From Marinibactrum halimedae (GTDB lineage Bacteria; Pseudomonadota; Gammaproteobacteria; Pseudomonadales; Cellvibrionaceae): a stretch of DNA of 64,000 nt. This document shows, piece after piece, positions 8,034 through 16,837 of this stretch. A program made the position numbers and the translations under genes. The DNA lies in contig NZ_JAJQVM010000016.1 in NCBI RefSeq assembly GCF_021234875.1, forward strand, positions 1 to 64,000, in the 5' to 3' direction. The notes beneath the pieces were generated by a model that did no database searches, had not been told where the DNA came from, and saw only the letters and a program-made list of their open reading frames with translations. Positions within the stretch are counted from its first letter, which is position 1, and each line of letters starts with the position of its first letter.

Positions 8034-8390
8034 AATCCAACTCCTCTCTATCTATCGGATACCCCATAGAATAACTCTGCACTGCGCAAGAAATGTGCAT
8101 AAATGAGGGAAGTTTTCGTATGGAAGGGTGCGTCATCTCAATCGGTCTTTTAAGCAGAGAATAAATTGTTATTTCTAAAAAGTGTCGCGTTTTATTTCAG
8201 ATAAGAATGACAAGAAAGTCGTGTAATCTGATGATTCTTTAAGCAATGGTGCTGTAATAGTATGTAATGGCAGTGCGTAAAATTTTTATGTTTTATTTCT
8301 ATACTGATAATTCAGGGTGCCACTCACTGATGATGGGTGTTATGTTTTTATTCGCTTCAATTATAATAATTTTCGTGAAAAGGAGCTCTT
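8034..8390. other. Divergent intergenic region
   Basis: About 357 bases between two divergently transcribed genes, AT-rich with no supported gene. A strong ribosome-binding site (AAAAGGAG) precedes the gene at 8391, and a TATAAT-like stretch lies near 8362-8370. No operator was recognised. Confidence 0.5.
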
Positions 8391-9371
8391 ATGTCTAAAA
8401 TAAAACTCGGTATCGGCCTCTATTCTTGCCCTACTTCTGATCACAACCGTGTCGTGAGCTATATCAAAGGCGATGACGACGTTGACAAGCTTATTGTTAC
8501 ATTAGACCAACAGTTAAAAGCCTTAACGGATCATATTAAGGCCGCAAAGATACCTGGATTTGGAGTGCAAGGTATCTTTGTGGCACCCGAGTACATGTTT
8601 TCTGCTGGTGACGGTAAGACCAATAATCGCGGCGTTGACGATTATATGAAGGATAAAATCGTCGAAAAACTTAAAAAGCTGTCATTGAAATACAGCAATA
8701 TCGTATTTATCCCTGGGTCTATCTGTTGGCAAACCTCTGCGCTAGGACAAGGTGTTGCCAATATTTCCATGGGGGGAACATTATCCGTTGATCAAGCCAA
8801 AAAAGCGATTCCTGCTGTCAAGGCAAAACAAAACTGGCAAAACCCTGTTGCCAACAAAGTGGGGTTTGCAAAAGACTTGGGATCCTCAAAAGCCTCTGCG
8901 TTAGACAGCAAAAAAGCCACCGGAGATAATGTTAAGGCCAAATTTCAGAAAAATACGGTTTTTATTTTTCACCAAGGGAAACTTCTCGGAGAGCACAGCA
9001 AATCCAGTGATTACGATGAGAGTAACAAAGACAATGTGTATCACGTTGCAGACCCTTATCCTGGGTTGCATCAAGTTAAAACTCACAAGGGCTATGTCAA
9101 TATCGGTATTGAAGTGTGCTTAGACCACGACTGCGACACTTTATACAATTGGGTGAATGACCCAAGCGGTGGAAACCAGAAACCTCATTTGCATGTTATT
9201 GCTTCTGCAGCCGTTCAGCCTAAAAGGTTTGCCTGTAAAGCCAATGGCTATTTTTTGCATGCCTCTAGCCACCCTAGTTTTACGATGCTGTACGACCCAG
9301 CACAGGGAAAAGTGGTAAAGAGCTTAAATAAGCCAGACCTGCTGTTAGATACCGTCGAGATGGATGTGTAG
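8391..9371 (+). CDS. Nitrilase-superfamily (carbon-nitrogen hydrolase-like) protein
   Basis: A 326-residue cytoplasmic protein without a signal peptide. Three segments match the nitrilase Glu-Lys-Cys triad: VAPEYMF gives Glu67, GEHSKSSD gives a possible Lys204, and GIEVCLDHD gives Cys243. Nitrilase-fold enzymes hydrolyse or transfer amides and nitriles. The sequence is far from the common ones (Nit, NadE amidotransferase, Lnt, aliphatic amidase), with inserted Lys/Ala-rich stretches around residues 135-190. The substrate is unknown. It is a single gene with an excellent Shine-Dalgarno sequence and no functional neighbours. Confidence 0.65.
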   Translation: MSKIKLGIGLYSCPTSDHNRVVSYIKGDDDVDKLIVTLDQQLKALTDHIKAAKIPGFGVQGIFVAPEYMFSAGDGKTNNRGVDDYMKDKIVEKLKKLSLKYSNIVFIPGSICWQTSALGQGVANISMGGTLSVDQAKKAIPAVKAKQNWQNPVANKVGFAKDLGSSKASALDSKKATGDNVKAKFQKNTVFIFHQGKLLGEHSKSSDYDESNKDNVYHVADPYPGLHQVKTHKGYVNIGIEVCLDHDCDTLYNWVNDPSGGNQKPHLHVIASAAVQPKRFACKANGYFLHASSHPSFTMLYDPAQGKVVKSLNKPDLLLDTVEMDV

Positions 9372-9411
9372 ATTACGGTTTGGCCTGATTAAAATAAATA
9401 GAACCATAAGT

Positions 9412-10281
9412 CTAGCCCTGACGCACAAGACCGAAGGTTAAATTTTCTTTGGTATTATTAGGGGCCCAGGTATTAAACCACCGGTCCCAACAGGCCAGTG
9501 CGACCCCTAAGTTCTTATCTCTGTGCTCAGGGGCATTACTGTGGTGAATTTGATGTTGCGCAGGGCTAATCAGCCACCGCTCTAATTTTCCAAAGCTCAG
9601 TCTGATGTGGCTGTGTCGAAGGTTTGCCCCAAAGACATTGAATAGAAACCCGAGGATATCGACCCCCAATATTTGCCAACTTTGAATATTGTCTTTAAAG
9701 AGATAGACAAATACACCACTGACCACACCAAAGACGAAAAACCCTCGCAGGGTATACAAGGACATTTCAATGGGATGCACACGGTGTACTGTTAGTGGTG
9801 TAAGTACTGTTGCGGAATGATGTACTTTATGAAAACGCCATAACCACGGTAATTTGTGCATGGCGTAATGCACACCAAAACGGCTGAAATCCTCCAGAAT
9901 AAAAAAGACGCACGCATACAACAGCCCAACCCAAACAGCAGGCACAGCCAGTGTAGGGGCATCACCAAAAGTGGTTTGCAACAGGGAACCAAAAAAAATG
10001 GTGGCGGCTAAGTGACTACCGATAAGGGGCGTGATTAATAATAAACGTACGGTATTATTGATAAAGACGTAGAAAACATCGGTAGCAGTAGAGATATTGA
10101 GCCAATACCGTCGATTCAATAATGATTTTAACTGTTGAATGAGATCGAATTTTTTTGACTGAATCGTTACTGATAACGATGCCATTACCAAAGCACTGAT
10201 TAAAAACAGCCAAAATAAACGTTTACTGGGCTCAATAAAATAAGAAAACGGCGTGAGCAGAAGATCCATAATTATGTCCAA
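9412..10281 (-). CDS. Sterol desaturase/fatty acid hydroxylase family membrane protein
   Basis: A 289-residue integral membrane di-iron oxygenase. Histidine clusters of the family are present: HYAMHKLPWLWRFHKVHH (residues about 137-155), HRVHP shortly after, and HQIHHS near residue 243. Hydrophobic segments occur on both sides. Such enzymes hydroxylate or desaturate lipids or carotenoids; the substrate is not predictable. The start is TTG, chosen because GGAG lies 7 nt upstream; the ATG four codons later is worse placed. It follows the FecA-like receptor on the same strand, 88 bp away and past a hairpin, so co-transcription is uncertain. A di-iron enzyme beside an iron-uptake cluster is suggestive only. 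Confidence 0.85.
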   Translation of the reverse strand: MDIIMDLLLTPFSYFIEPSKRLFWLFLISALVMASLSVTIQSKKFDLIQQLKSLLNRRYWLNISTATDVFYVFINNTVRLLLITPLIGSHLAATIFFGSLLQTTFGDAPTLAVPAVWVGLLYACVFFILEDFSRFGVHYAMHKLPWLWRFHKVHHSATVLTPLTVHRVHPIEMSLYTLRGFFVFGVVSGVFVYLFKDNIQSWQILGVDILGFLFNVFGANLRHSHIRLSFGKLERWLISPAQHQIHHSNAPEHRDKNLGVALACWDRWFNTWAPNNTKENLTFGLVRQG

Positions 10282-10360
10282 TGGGCTTCTCCTTTTTGTT
10301 TTACTAAATCGTCACGCCTTTTCACAATGATCTAATAACGTAGATTACGGTAAACGCGAT

Positions 10361-10385
10361 GAAATACCGTTAAAAACGGTATTTC
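10361..10385 (-). terminator. Hairpin overlapping the receptor stop codon
   Basis: GAAATACCGTT (10361-10371) and AACGGTATTTC (10375-10385) form an 11-bp stem with a 3-nt loop. The TAA stop of the receptor lies inside it. No T run follows, so it may stabilise the mRNA 3' end or terminate weakly. Confidence 0.55.
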
Positions 10386-12583
10386 ACTCGGGCACGGGTA
10401 GTGCGAGGTCGATTCGGACGAGCCCCAAACGGACGCCACGACACAATGGCCTCTTCGTTGGTGAGATTATCCACGGCTAATTGCAACATCCATTGCGCAT
10501 TGACATTCCAGGTGGCCGACACATCGGCTGTGGTGTAAGCATCGGTATGCAACACGTCATCAATATTAAGACTGCCCGCTTGATCCCGCATTTCACTTTG
10601 ATAATTTAACGCCAGATAAGCCTCCCATTGCGTCGTGCGCGCACCAAATTGAATTCTACCTACGTGCTCTGGTAAATAAGGTAATTCATCGCCCTCACGC
10701 ACATCGCCCCACTGTGAAAACGAAGAGGTGAAACTCGATTGAAAAGCAGATTCCGTATAGGTGTAATTCACGTTGATGGGGAATTCGATGGTATCACTGA
10801 GTGGCAGTAAAATTTCACCGTATACCTCAACCCCCGCTACTTCGACACTACCGCCGTTAAACTCTTCACCAATATTGCAATCGGTGTCACTGGCCCGGCA
10901 GCGGCCTAACAAATTGGTGTAATCGCTGAAAAAACCAATCACTTCCGCGTTAATCAAAGCGGTTTGGTAACGTAAGCCGTATTCAAAATTCGTTGCTTCT
11001 TCTGCGTCTGTCTCTTCACCGGAGGTGGCACCAGCCGGTGAAAAGCCTTTATTCACCCCAGCGAGAAAACCTAAGCTTTCAGAAAATTGCCAATGCACCC
11101 CAACACCGGGAACCACAATAGACTGCGATTTTTCCGATTCCGTTTCATTCAGAAAGTCAGTGGCACTGGCATCGATGTCTTCAAAACGCACACCGGCATT
11201 AAAGGTCCAATCGCCCCAAGCAACGGTGTCGTGGAAAAAGACGGCGATAGCATCGGTTTCGGCTTCGTTTTCCGTTTTATTGCCCCACGCAATGCCATCA
11301 TTTTGCATGGTGCCATCGACCATTAAATACCCACGAGTCGAGTGCTGCCTTTCGATATAATCATGATGGAAGCGAATTCCCGCCTCTAATTGATGTGACC
11401 AATCCCCAAGGGATACGTCATAATCGGCTTTAAATTGAAGCCCGTATGAACCGTATTCACGATCATTATTGGTGACATCCAACGTTTCGGCAGGTATGGC
11501 TCGTGAGTTAATTTCACCCCGCAAAATACCCAGCTCACGTGAAAATACATTATCGCTGCGCGACAAAATATCTCGAACAGGCACCCCAGCCTGAGATGCC
11601 TCTACGTAAGGCGCACCAATAAAGCCATCCAATTTATTCCAAGAGCGCTCAAAGGTATTCCAATACATTTTTGTATTTAACGATAATTGATCACCGGCCT
11701 GAAGAAAATGATCAAAATGTATTTGGCTGTGCTCAGAGGTGAATTTATCTAACTGGCTGGCCGCATAACGACGATTAGGGTCATCGTCAAAGTCATCGGG
11801 CGTTAACCCTAAATAAGTTTCGTCAGCGTCTTCTTCTGCGTACCCTAACTTTAACGTCATACGCTGTTGGTAACCGAATAAGTCATCAAACGACCACTGT
11901 AATTTGGAGTTGATATCGGTGCGCTCAAAACCCGTATCACCCCCGCCGTCCAATTCCTTAAAGCCATCACTGCCAAAATGCAATGCGTCTACCCAATAAC
12001 CGAAATTGTCATGAGTATTGCCGTAAAATACTTGGTATTTTTCAAAACCGTATTCGCCAAGAGCGGCGTCTACATATCCTTCAGAGGCACTGGGTACAGG
12101 TTGTGTGGCAAGATTAATCGCACCGCCCACATTATTTGGCCCCTGCTTTATGGAAGCTGGCCCCTTGACCACTTCCACGGCACTCATACGAGAAATATTC
12201 GGCACATAATACGCAGAAGGCGCTGAATACGGCGCAGGCTTAATTAATACACCGTCTTCCATCAGCGTAATTTTTTGGCTGCGATCGCTCGACACACCGC
12301 GTAACCCAATATTCGGCCGTAAGCCATAACCGTCTTCCTGCCGGACATACACGCCGGGTAATGTGCTTAATACTTGGGTTAAATCGGCGGAATCAAACTG
12401 CTCTAATGCGGCTTCATCCAATAAATGCGCCGAACCCGATAACGTATTAATGTTCTCTTTACCGCCGGTAACTAAAATTTCTTCAAATAAAGTATCGGTG
12501 CTGTCTTTTTCTGCATCGGATGCGTGGGCTCCCGATGCAGATAAACCAATCAATAACGCCAGTGTTGTTTTTGAAGTCTTCAT
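10370..12583 (-). CDS. TonB-dependent outer-membrane receptor, FecA-like
   Basis: A 737-residue beta-barrel receptor. It has a signal peptide (residues 1-21, ending GAHA) and a TonB box region EEILVTG near residue 34. The plug domain has segments very like FecA (GLRPNIGLRG, SQKITLMEDGVLI, APYSAPSAYY, GGAINL). A long barrel ends in the typical terminal Phe (VKYRF). FecA imports ferric citrate; the ligand here is inferred only as an iron chelate. It is the third gene of a Fur-boxed cluster, 43 bp after the imelysin-like gene. No FecIR signalling pair is adjacent, and no N-terminal signalling domain is present. Confidence 0.9.
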   Translation of the reverse strand: MKTSKTTLALLIGLSASGAHASDAEKDSTDTLFEEILVTGGKENINTLSGSAHLLDEAALEQFDSADLTQVLSTLPGVYVRQEDGYGLRPNIGLRGVSSDRSQKITLMEDGVLIKPAPYSAPSAYYVPNISRMSAVEVVKGPASIKQGPNNVGGAINLATQPVPSASEGYVDAALGEYGFEKYQVFYGNTHDNFGYWVDALHFGSDGFKELDGGGDTGFERTDINSKLQWSFDDLFGYQQRMTLKLGYAEEDADETYLGLTPDDFDDDPNRRYAASQLDKFTSEHSQIHFDHFLQAGDQLSLNTKMYWNTFERSWNKLDGFIGAPYVEASQAGVPVRDILSRSDNVFSRELGILRGEINSRAIPAETLDVTNNDREYGSYGLQFKADYDVSLGDWSHQLEAGIRFHHDYIERQHSTRGYLMVDGTMQNDGIAWGNKTENEAETDAIAVFFHDTVAWGDWTFNAGVRFEDIDASATDFLNETESEKSQSIVVPGVGVHWQFSESLGFLAGVNKGFSPAGATSGEETDAEEATNFEYGLRYQTALINAEVIGFFSDYTNLLGRCRASDTDCNIGEEFNGGSVEVAGVEVYGEILLPLSDTIEFPINVNYTYTESAFQSSFTSSFSQWGDVREGDELPYLPEHVGRIQFGARTTQWEAYLALNYQSEMRDQAGSLNIDDVLHTDAYTTADVSATWNVNAQWMLQLAVDNLTNEEAIVSWRPFGARPNRPRTTRARVKYRF

Positions 12584-12597
12584 TGTTTTTTCTGAAT

Positions 12598-12635
12598 CCT
12601 AGTCGTTGAAACCGAGTCTTTGAGTCCTAGTCGTT
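12598..12635. repeat. Direct repeat at the imelysin stop codon
   Basis: TCCTAGTCGTT occurs at 12598-12608 and 12625-12635, the second copy covering the imelysin stop. It fits a tendency seen across this window for short duplications at gene ends. Confidence 0.7.
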
Positions 12636-13877
12636 ATCCGATTGAGCACGATCGGGTAAATCCACGTTGACGGCGGCAACGAACCCCACTTTTAAATCGT
12701 CGGTAATACGTTTCACTAAGCCCGATAGGTTACAGGCAGAAAAATCACTGGGTGTGTCTGGATTGGAAAACGCATTGGCACACGCCGCTTCACTGACACT
12801 GTCATTGATGTTTTCACTTTGATCAATTAATGATTCAACCGTGTTATCGATGACATTCATCGACAATCGAATGTTGTCAAAAAACCGAACATTTAAACTG
12901 TCGACTCCCGCTTGAGCAATAATGTCATCAAACCCTAAACCGTCTGCGCCGGTTAACATGGTCTGAAAACCTTCCAAATTATTTCGGATATTAACCAATG
13001 AATTTTCTACGTAAGGTGATTCTACGAATTCAGGGCAACTGGTTCCCCGGCAATCGGCATTAATACCCGTGGGCAATCCTAATTTAGTATCTTTCACATC
13101 GACGTCTACATAAAACATCGCGTCCGATAAACTTTCTAAACTGGCCGCCGCATTATTAGGGTTGATAAATGTACTGCGGTAGTTACCCCCATTACTGTCC
13201 CACTGAGCAATAACGGTGGTGGCAGCATCGGCAATATCGTTGGCAACATGAAGGGCATACTCACACCGAAGTTGTCTTCGTTCGTTAATAGAGCGGTCAT
13301 TCCAATCGGTCGTTTCGGTAATTTGGCTTGGGCAAGTATGCACTAAGGTTTCGTTGAACAATAAATATTCAAGAGCGCCAATACCCCGCTGATTGGTTGT
13401 TTTAATGGCGATATCAAAATCGGCTTGAGTATTCGCTTGAACCACGGATTGATCAATACCGCAAAGGCTTAATGAGCCCGTACCGTATGAGGTGAAACGA
13501 TTGCGTAATGCACCGTTATTGTCGGCAACCGGGCCAATGGCGTGAGCTTCAGAACGCTGAATAGACGCTTGCAATGCTTGCCACGCTACAGTGACTTCAC
13601 TTAATGCTGCCCCAGCGGTGGCTGAGCCAATGGTGTCGCAATAGGTCGCAATGGCGCCGTCTGGCTCAGCCAATGACTTTGCTTGTGCTTCAATCGCTTG
13701 ATAATTGGGAAGAAAAATATTATCGGTGTAGTTTGCAAACATACCAGCGAAATCAAAGGTTTCGTCCGATACTTCGGTGGAATCTGAGCTTGAACTGGAA
13801 CCGCTATCCGCTCCACAACCGGCAAGCAAGGCACCACACAATGAAACCCCAAGAAAAAACGCTTGTTTTTTATTCAT
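12627..13877 (-). CDS. Imelysin-like (peptidase M75 family) lipoprotein
   Basis: A 416-residue lipoprotein: signal peptide with lipobox LAGC, lipidated at Cys21, followed by a Ser/Asp-rich linker. The body is an imelysin domain, a helical fold found in iron-regulated periplasmic proteins such as IrpA/ICMP. The family motif GxHxxE appears here as GIGALE (residues 165-170), so the usual His is Gly. Metal binding may therefore differ from canonical imelysins. The gene lies between the DUF4856 lipoprotein and the FecA-like receptor, the common arrangement for imelysin iron-uptake clusters. It has its own good ribosome-binding site (AAAGGA). Confidence 0.85.
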   Translation of the reverse strand: MNKKQAFFLGVSLCGALLAGCGADSGSSSSSDSTEVSDETFDFAGMFANYTDNIFLPNYQAIEAQAKSLAEPDGAIATYCDTIGSATAGAALSEVTVAWQALQASIQRSEAHAIGPVADNNGALRNRFTSYGTGSLSLCGIDQSVVQANTQADFDIAIKTTNQRGIGALEYLLFNETLVHTCPSQITETTDWNDRSINERRQLRCEYALHVANDIADAATTVIAQWDSNGGNYRSTFINPNNAAASLESLSDAMFYVDVDVKDTKLGLPTGINADCRGTSCPEFVESPYVENSLVNIRNNLEGFQTMLTGADGLGFDDIIAQAGVDSLNVRFFDNIRLSMNVIDNTVESLIDQSENINDSVSEAACANAFSNPDTPSDFSACNLSGLVKRITDDLKVGFVAAVNVDLPDRAQSDND

Positions 13878-13899
13878 CTTTATTTTCCTTTGAATACAA

Positions 13900-13923
13900 A
13901 GAAAGGCGCTAACGCGCCTTTCT
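13900..13923 (-). terminator. Intercistronic hairpin between DUF4856 gene and imelysin gene
   Basis: AGAAAGGCGC (13900-13909), loop TAAC, GCGCCTTTCT (13914-13923): a 10-bp perfect stem in the 140-bp gap. On the minus strand it is followed by TTGTATTC, not a strong T run. It could attenuate or stabilise transcripts. Just to its right, CTTAATAACTCAAC and CTTAATACCTCAAC form a 14-bp tandem repeat (13922-13949). Confidence 0.6.
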
Positions 13924-14017
13924 TAATAACTCAACCTTAATACCTCAACTACTTCTAACACTGTCAATAGTGTTGCTGCTCTTGTGCTATCTCGCAACTG
14001 TCTTAATTAAAATCGTT

Positions 14018-15706
14018 TTACCAACCGGCAACATTATCCGCATCAAACGCATAAGCCGTTTGCAAAAGGTCGCGGGCCATCATCAAGTTTTCTAAATAGG
14101 CGCTTTTTGCGGCCTCAGCCGTAGTCGCATTATTAAACATCATGCCATTTTGCGTACCGTCTGCTAATACGGGAGCCGTGCCCATTAACTCAAGAATATT
14201 CTTGAGGTCTTCAATAGTAACCGCGACGTCTTGCGCTTCACCATTAACCATAACGGAACCCGTACGGAATGGAGAATATGGACTAAATTGCAGGCCCAAT
14301 GCAAAGCCTTTCATTTCGCCCCAATGTTTTGCTAAGTCAATAAAATTTTGTCGATCAGCAAAATCATTGTTCATAAAGTTCGCCATGTCCCCTTGAACAT
14401 CATTAATATAGTGAACAACGGTAGCGGCGATGCATTTTTCCCAGGTCTGAGCCGCGATGGCAAGTTGAACATCCAGTGCTTCAGACGCTTCCATAGACAA
14501 ACTGCCAGGTGATGTTTCAGTGGCACCGGTAGCGGCATTTTGCAAAATCTCACGGCCTAGTAAGAAAGCATCAAACACTTCTTTGGTGAAATCCGTTGGG
14601 TTGGCGTTAGCCGCCGTACCTCTATCACGCTTGGCACAATTGGTGGAGTTACCAAAGTTAAACTCGCTGCGCACATCAATGGAGCCATCAGCCAAGAAGC
14701 TGTCTTCATACGAAGGTGAGCTGATGATGTCGTCGGTTAAATCATTGTAATTACGTGCGGCACCAAAGTAGCCAAACGCTTCATCAAAATCATGAGCGCC
14801 TTCGGTGTAGGTTTTACCAGATGCGAGGGTTAAATTTGCGTCTGAGCCGTAATCAATGCTCATGTAATCGGCGGTGCCTTGCGAAAAGGTCAAGGCACCT
14901 AATAAGAATTTTTGTACCAGTTGACGAAGGTCTAGACCTTCTTCGGTGACCGTGGCAACACCAATGTTGGCAGTTCCACCGGATATCGTAATTGAGTCTG
15001 TGGTGTCAGCCGCTTCATCACCCAACATGTCTAAATACAGATCCATTAGGTCAGCAGGAGTCGCAACAGAATCCCAACCAAAAAAACCGTCTCCCAAGAT
15101 GTGATCTGCGCTGTCTATGCCAGCAAGTTTACTTCTCACAACCTTACCGGAAGACACATCCCCTGGCGCAATAGTCAGTGCAGGGACGCCATCGTCGCTA
15201 CCGATAATATTTTGATTTTCACCAACATCGAATGTCGCGATATAGCTGCTATCACGAGCGTCACTGTCTTCAAAACCATAAAAGAAGTTTAAGTCCTTCA
15301 CAACGCTTGCGGGAACATTAGACGCATCACGAGTTAGCGCATTCATCGCATCAACTAGATCACTCACAAGTATGTGACGTGCTGTTTGCCCAGTGTAAGA
15401 AACTGTACTAATACCGGCTTCGTTTTCGAAAATATAAGTCGTCGGTAACGGATCACAAGCATCACCCATGCCATCCACATCGCTGTCAGCTTGATCGGCA
15501 TTGGCATTATTGGGGCAATTGTCAGTGCTATCGGCGACGCCGTCACTATCAGCATCGGCAGTGGTTGAACCACCGCCCGTTGAACCACTATCTGTAGGCG
15601 TTGAAGGGCTATCGCTAGAGCCACCCCCACCACCGCCTCCACCACAGGCAGTCAGTTGGGTAACAGAAAGAACGGCCAGTAAACATGCAAGCGCTCGTGT
15701 CGTCAT
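14018..15706 (-). CDS. DUF4856 lipoprotein with thrombospondin type-3 repeat
   Basis: A roughly 562-residue outer-membrane or periplasmic lipoprotein. I use the ATG at 15706 rather than an upstream GTG because it gives a clean signal peptide with lipobox LTAC. Eight glycines and a Ser/Thr/Gly linker follow, then an Asp/Asn-rich calcium-binding thrombospondin type-3 segment (DADSDGVADSTDNCP and DSDVDGMGDACDP). The rest matches the DUF4856 pattern that accompanies imelysin genes. It is the first gene of the iron cluster, directly behind a Fur-overlapped promoter. A role in capturing iron at the cell surface is inferred from context; the domain itself has no proven function that I know of. Confidence 0.8.
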   Translation of the reverse strand: MTTRALACLLAVLSVTQLTACGGGGGGGGSSDSPSTPTDSGSTGGGSTTADADSDGVADSTDNCPNNANADQADSDVDGMGDACDPLPTTYIFENEAGISTVSYTGQTARHILVSDLVDAMNALTRDASNVPASVVKDLNFFYGFEDSDARDSSYIATFDVGENQNIIGSDDGVPALTIAPGDVSSGKVVRSKLAGIDSADHILGDGFFGWDSVATPADLMDLYLDMLGDEAADTTDSITISGGTANIGVATVTEEGLDLRQLVQKFLLGALTFSQGTADYMSIDYGSDANLTLASGKTYTEGAHDFDEAFGYFGAARNYNDLTDDIISSPSYEDSFLADGSIDVRSEFNFGNSTNCAKRDRGTAANANPTDFTKEVFDAFLLGREILQNAATGATETSPGSLSMEASEALDVQLAIAAQTWEKCIAATVVHYINDVQGDMANFMNNDFADRQNFIDLAKHWGEMKGFALGLQFSPYSPFRTGSVMVNGEAQDVAVTIEDLKNILELMGTAPVLADGTQNGMMFNNATTAEAAKSAYLENLMMARDLLQTAYAFDADNVAGW

Positions 15707-15744
15707 AATTCGCTTTCCCACTTTTCTTGTTAATTTGGTTGCTA

Positions 15745-15772
15745 ATGATAATGATTATCAGAATTTTTACAA
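15745..15772 (-). promoter_or_regulatory. Fur box overlapping the promoter of the iron cluster
   Basis: TGATAAT-G-ATTATCA (15746-15760) is a perfect 7-1-7 Fur inverted repeat. On the minus strand, TTGTAA (15767-15772) and TATCAT (15745-15750) form -35 and -10 elements with a 16-bp spacer, so Fur binding would cover the -10. It lies 40 bp before the DUF4856 start. Iron-repressed transcription of the cluster follows from Fur biology. Confidence 0.9.
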
Positions 15773-16072
15773 TGTTTCTTTAATGTACACCTTTTGCGAA
15801 GCCCCGGCATGCAGAAATACGTCCTCTAACACCCCTTCTTGACATAATTCAAATAAACCAAATCGAACAGGGAGGCAATTCAAGAGGCAAGACAAAAGCG
15901 GTAAGAAGGAAAAGAGGATAAAAGACAACTAAAAAATGGTAGTTTTATTTGATGTCACATCGCTGAAAAAAGCATCTGATAGTGTCTTCCGCTCTTATGA
16001 TTTAATTGTTTTGTATGCTGTTATTTGATTGGTGTTTTACAAACATTTTCATTAAAAATAAACAGGTAGAGT

Positions 16073-16816
16073 ATGAAACCCAAAAAGAAACAACTCATTC
16101 TTTTTACAGTAATCACAACATTATTACATGTTGTGATTTCTCAAAGTCATGCCGCACCAGATGACACCTTTGAACCTTTTACCACATGGAATGGAAAAAA
16201 AGTGTACCTTTCTCCGGCCCGCCACTCAGACGCAGGGTCACGAGGAGAGTGTAGCGGTACCAATGGTATGGGTTCGTTAAATGAGAATACAGCTGCCTAT
16301 CGTTACGCCTATTATGCGGCGACAGGGAATTACGTTGGTAATGATATCTCCACAAGCCCTTACCGAAATCTTCGTAGCCGGGGGTATAAAATTCGTATTG
16401 GGCGCGGCACCATCAGTTCCGCCATTGCCAATTCAAACGCTTGGGGTGCGACGGTACACATTCCTATTCACAGTAATGCTCGCCCAGAAACTTGTGGTGA
16501 CACTCGTGTTGAACGCCACGGGACTCATGTAATCTATCAATCTTACGGTGCAACAGGTGGCGAGGGGTTGTCTGGATTTATCAAAGAAACCGTTGGCGTT
16601 TCTAGCCCTGGAACCAATGATTTGATCTGCCACAACAGTAGTGACTGCACGGCATTTAATTGTTTGGGAGAGTTATGCCGAACCTCGGCAAAAGCTGCGT
16701 ATTTAGAAAGAGAATTTCATACGTGGAATCGAGGTGCGAAATGGATTGAAACGGATCAATACCATGCTTGGCGCTTGGGTTGGGCTGTTGATCAATTCTT
16801 GGGTTACCCACGGTAA
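16073..16816 (+). CDS. Secreted N-acetylmuramoyl-L-alanine amidase (amidase_3 type)
   Basis: A 247-residue zinc amidase that would cut the amide bond between muramic acid and the peptide stem of murein. It has a signal peptide (about residues 1-28, ending SHAA). The expected zinc and catalytic residues are visible: His51 (PARHSDAG), Glu71 (LNENTAAY), His133 (PIHSNA) and Glu212 or Glu214 (YLEREFH). Six cysteines sit in the mature part, several clustered near residues 186-202, suggesting disulfides in an exported enzyme. It is shorter than cell-division amidases AmiB/AmiC and lacks AMIN and LysM domains. The next gene begins only 21 bp downstream. Confidence 0.8.
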   Translation: MKPKKKQLILFTVITTLLHVVISQSHAAPDDTFEPFTTWNGKKVYLSPARHSDAGSRGECSGTNGMGSLNENTAAYRYAYYAATGNYVGNDISTSPYRNLRSRGYKIRIGRGTISSAIANSNAWGATVHIPIHSNARPETCGDTRVERHGTHVIYQSYGATGGEGLSGFIKETVGVSSPGTNDLICHNSSDCTAFNCLGELCRTSAKAAYLEREFHTWNRGAKWIETDQYHAWRLGWAVDQFLGYPR

Positions 16817-16837
16817 TTTATTCACTATCGTTGACTT

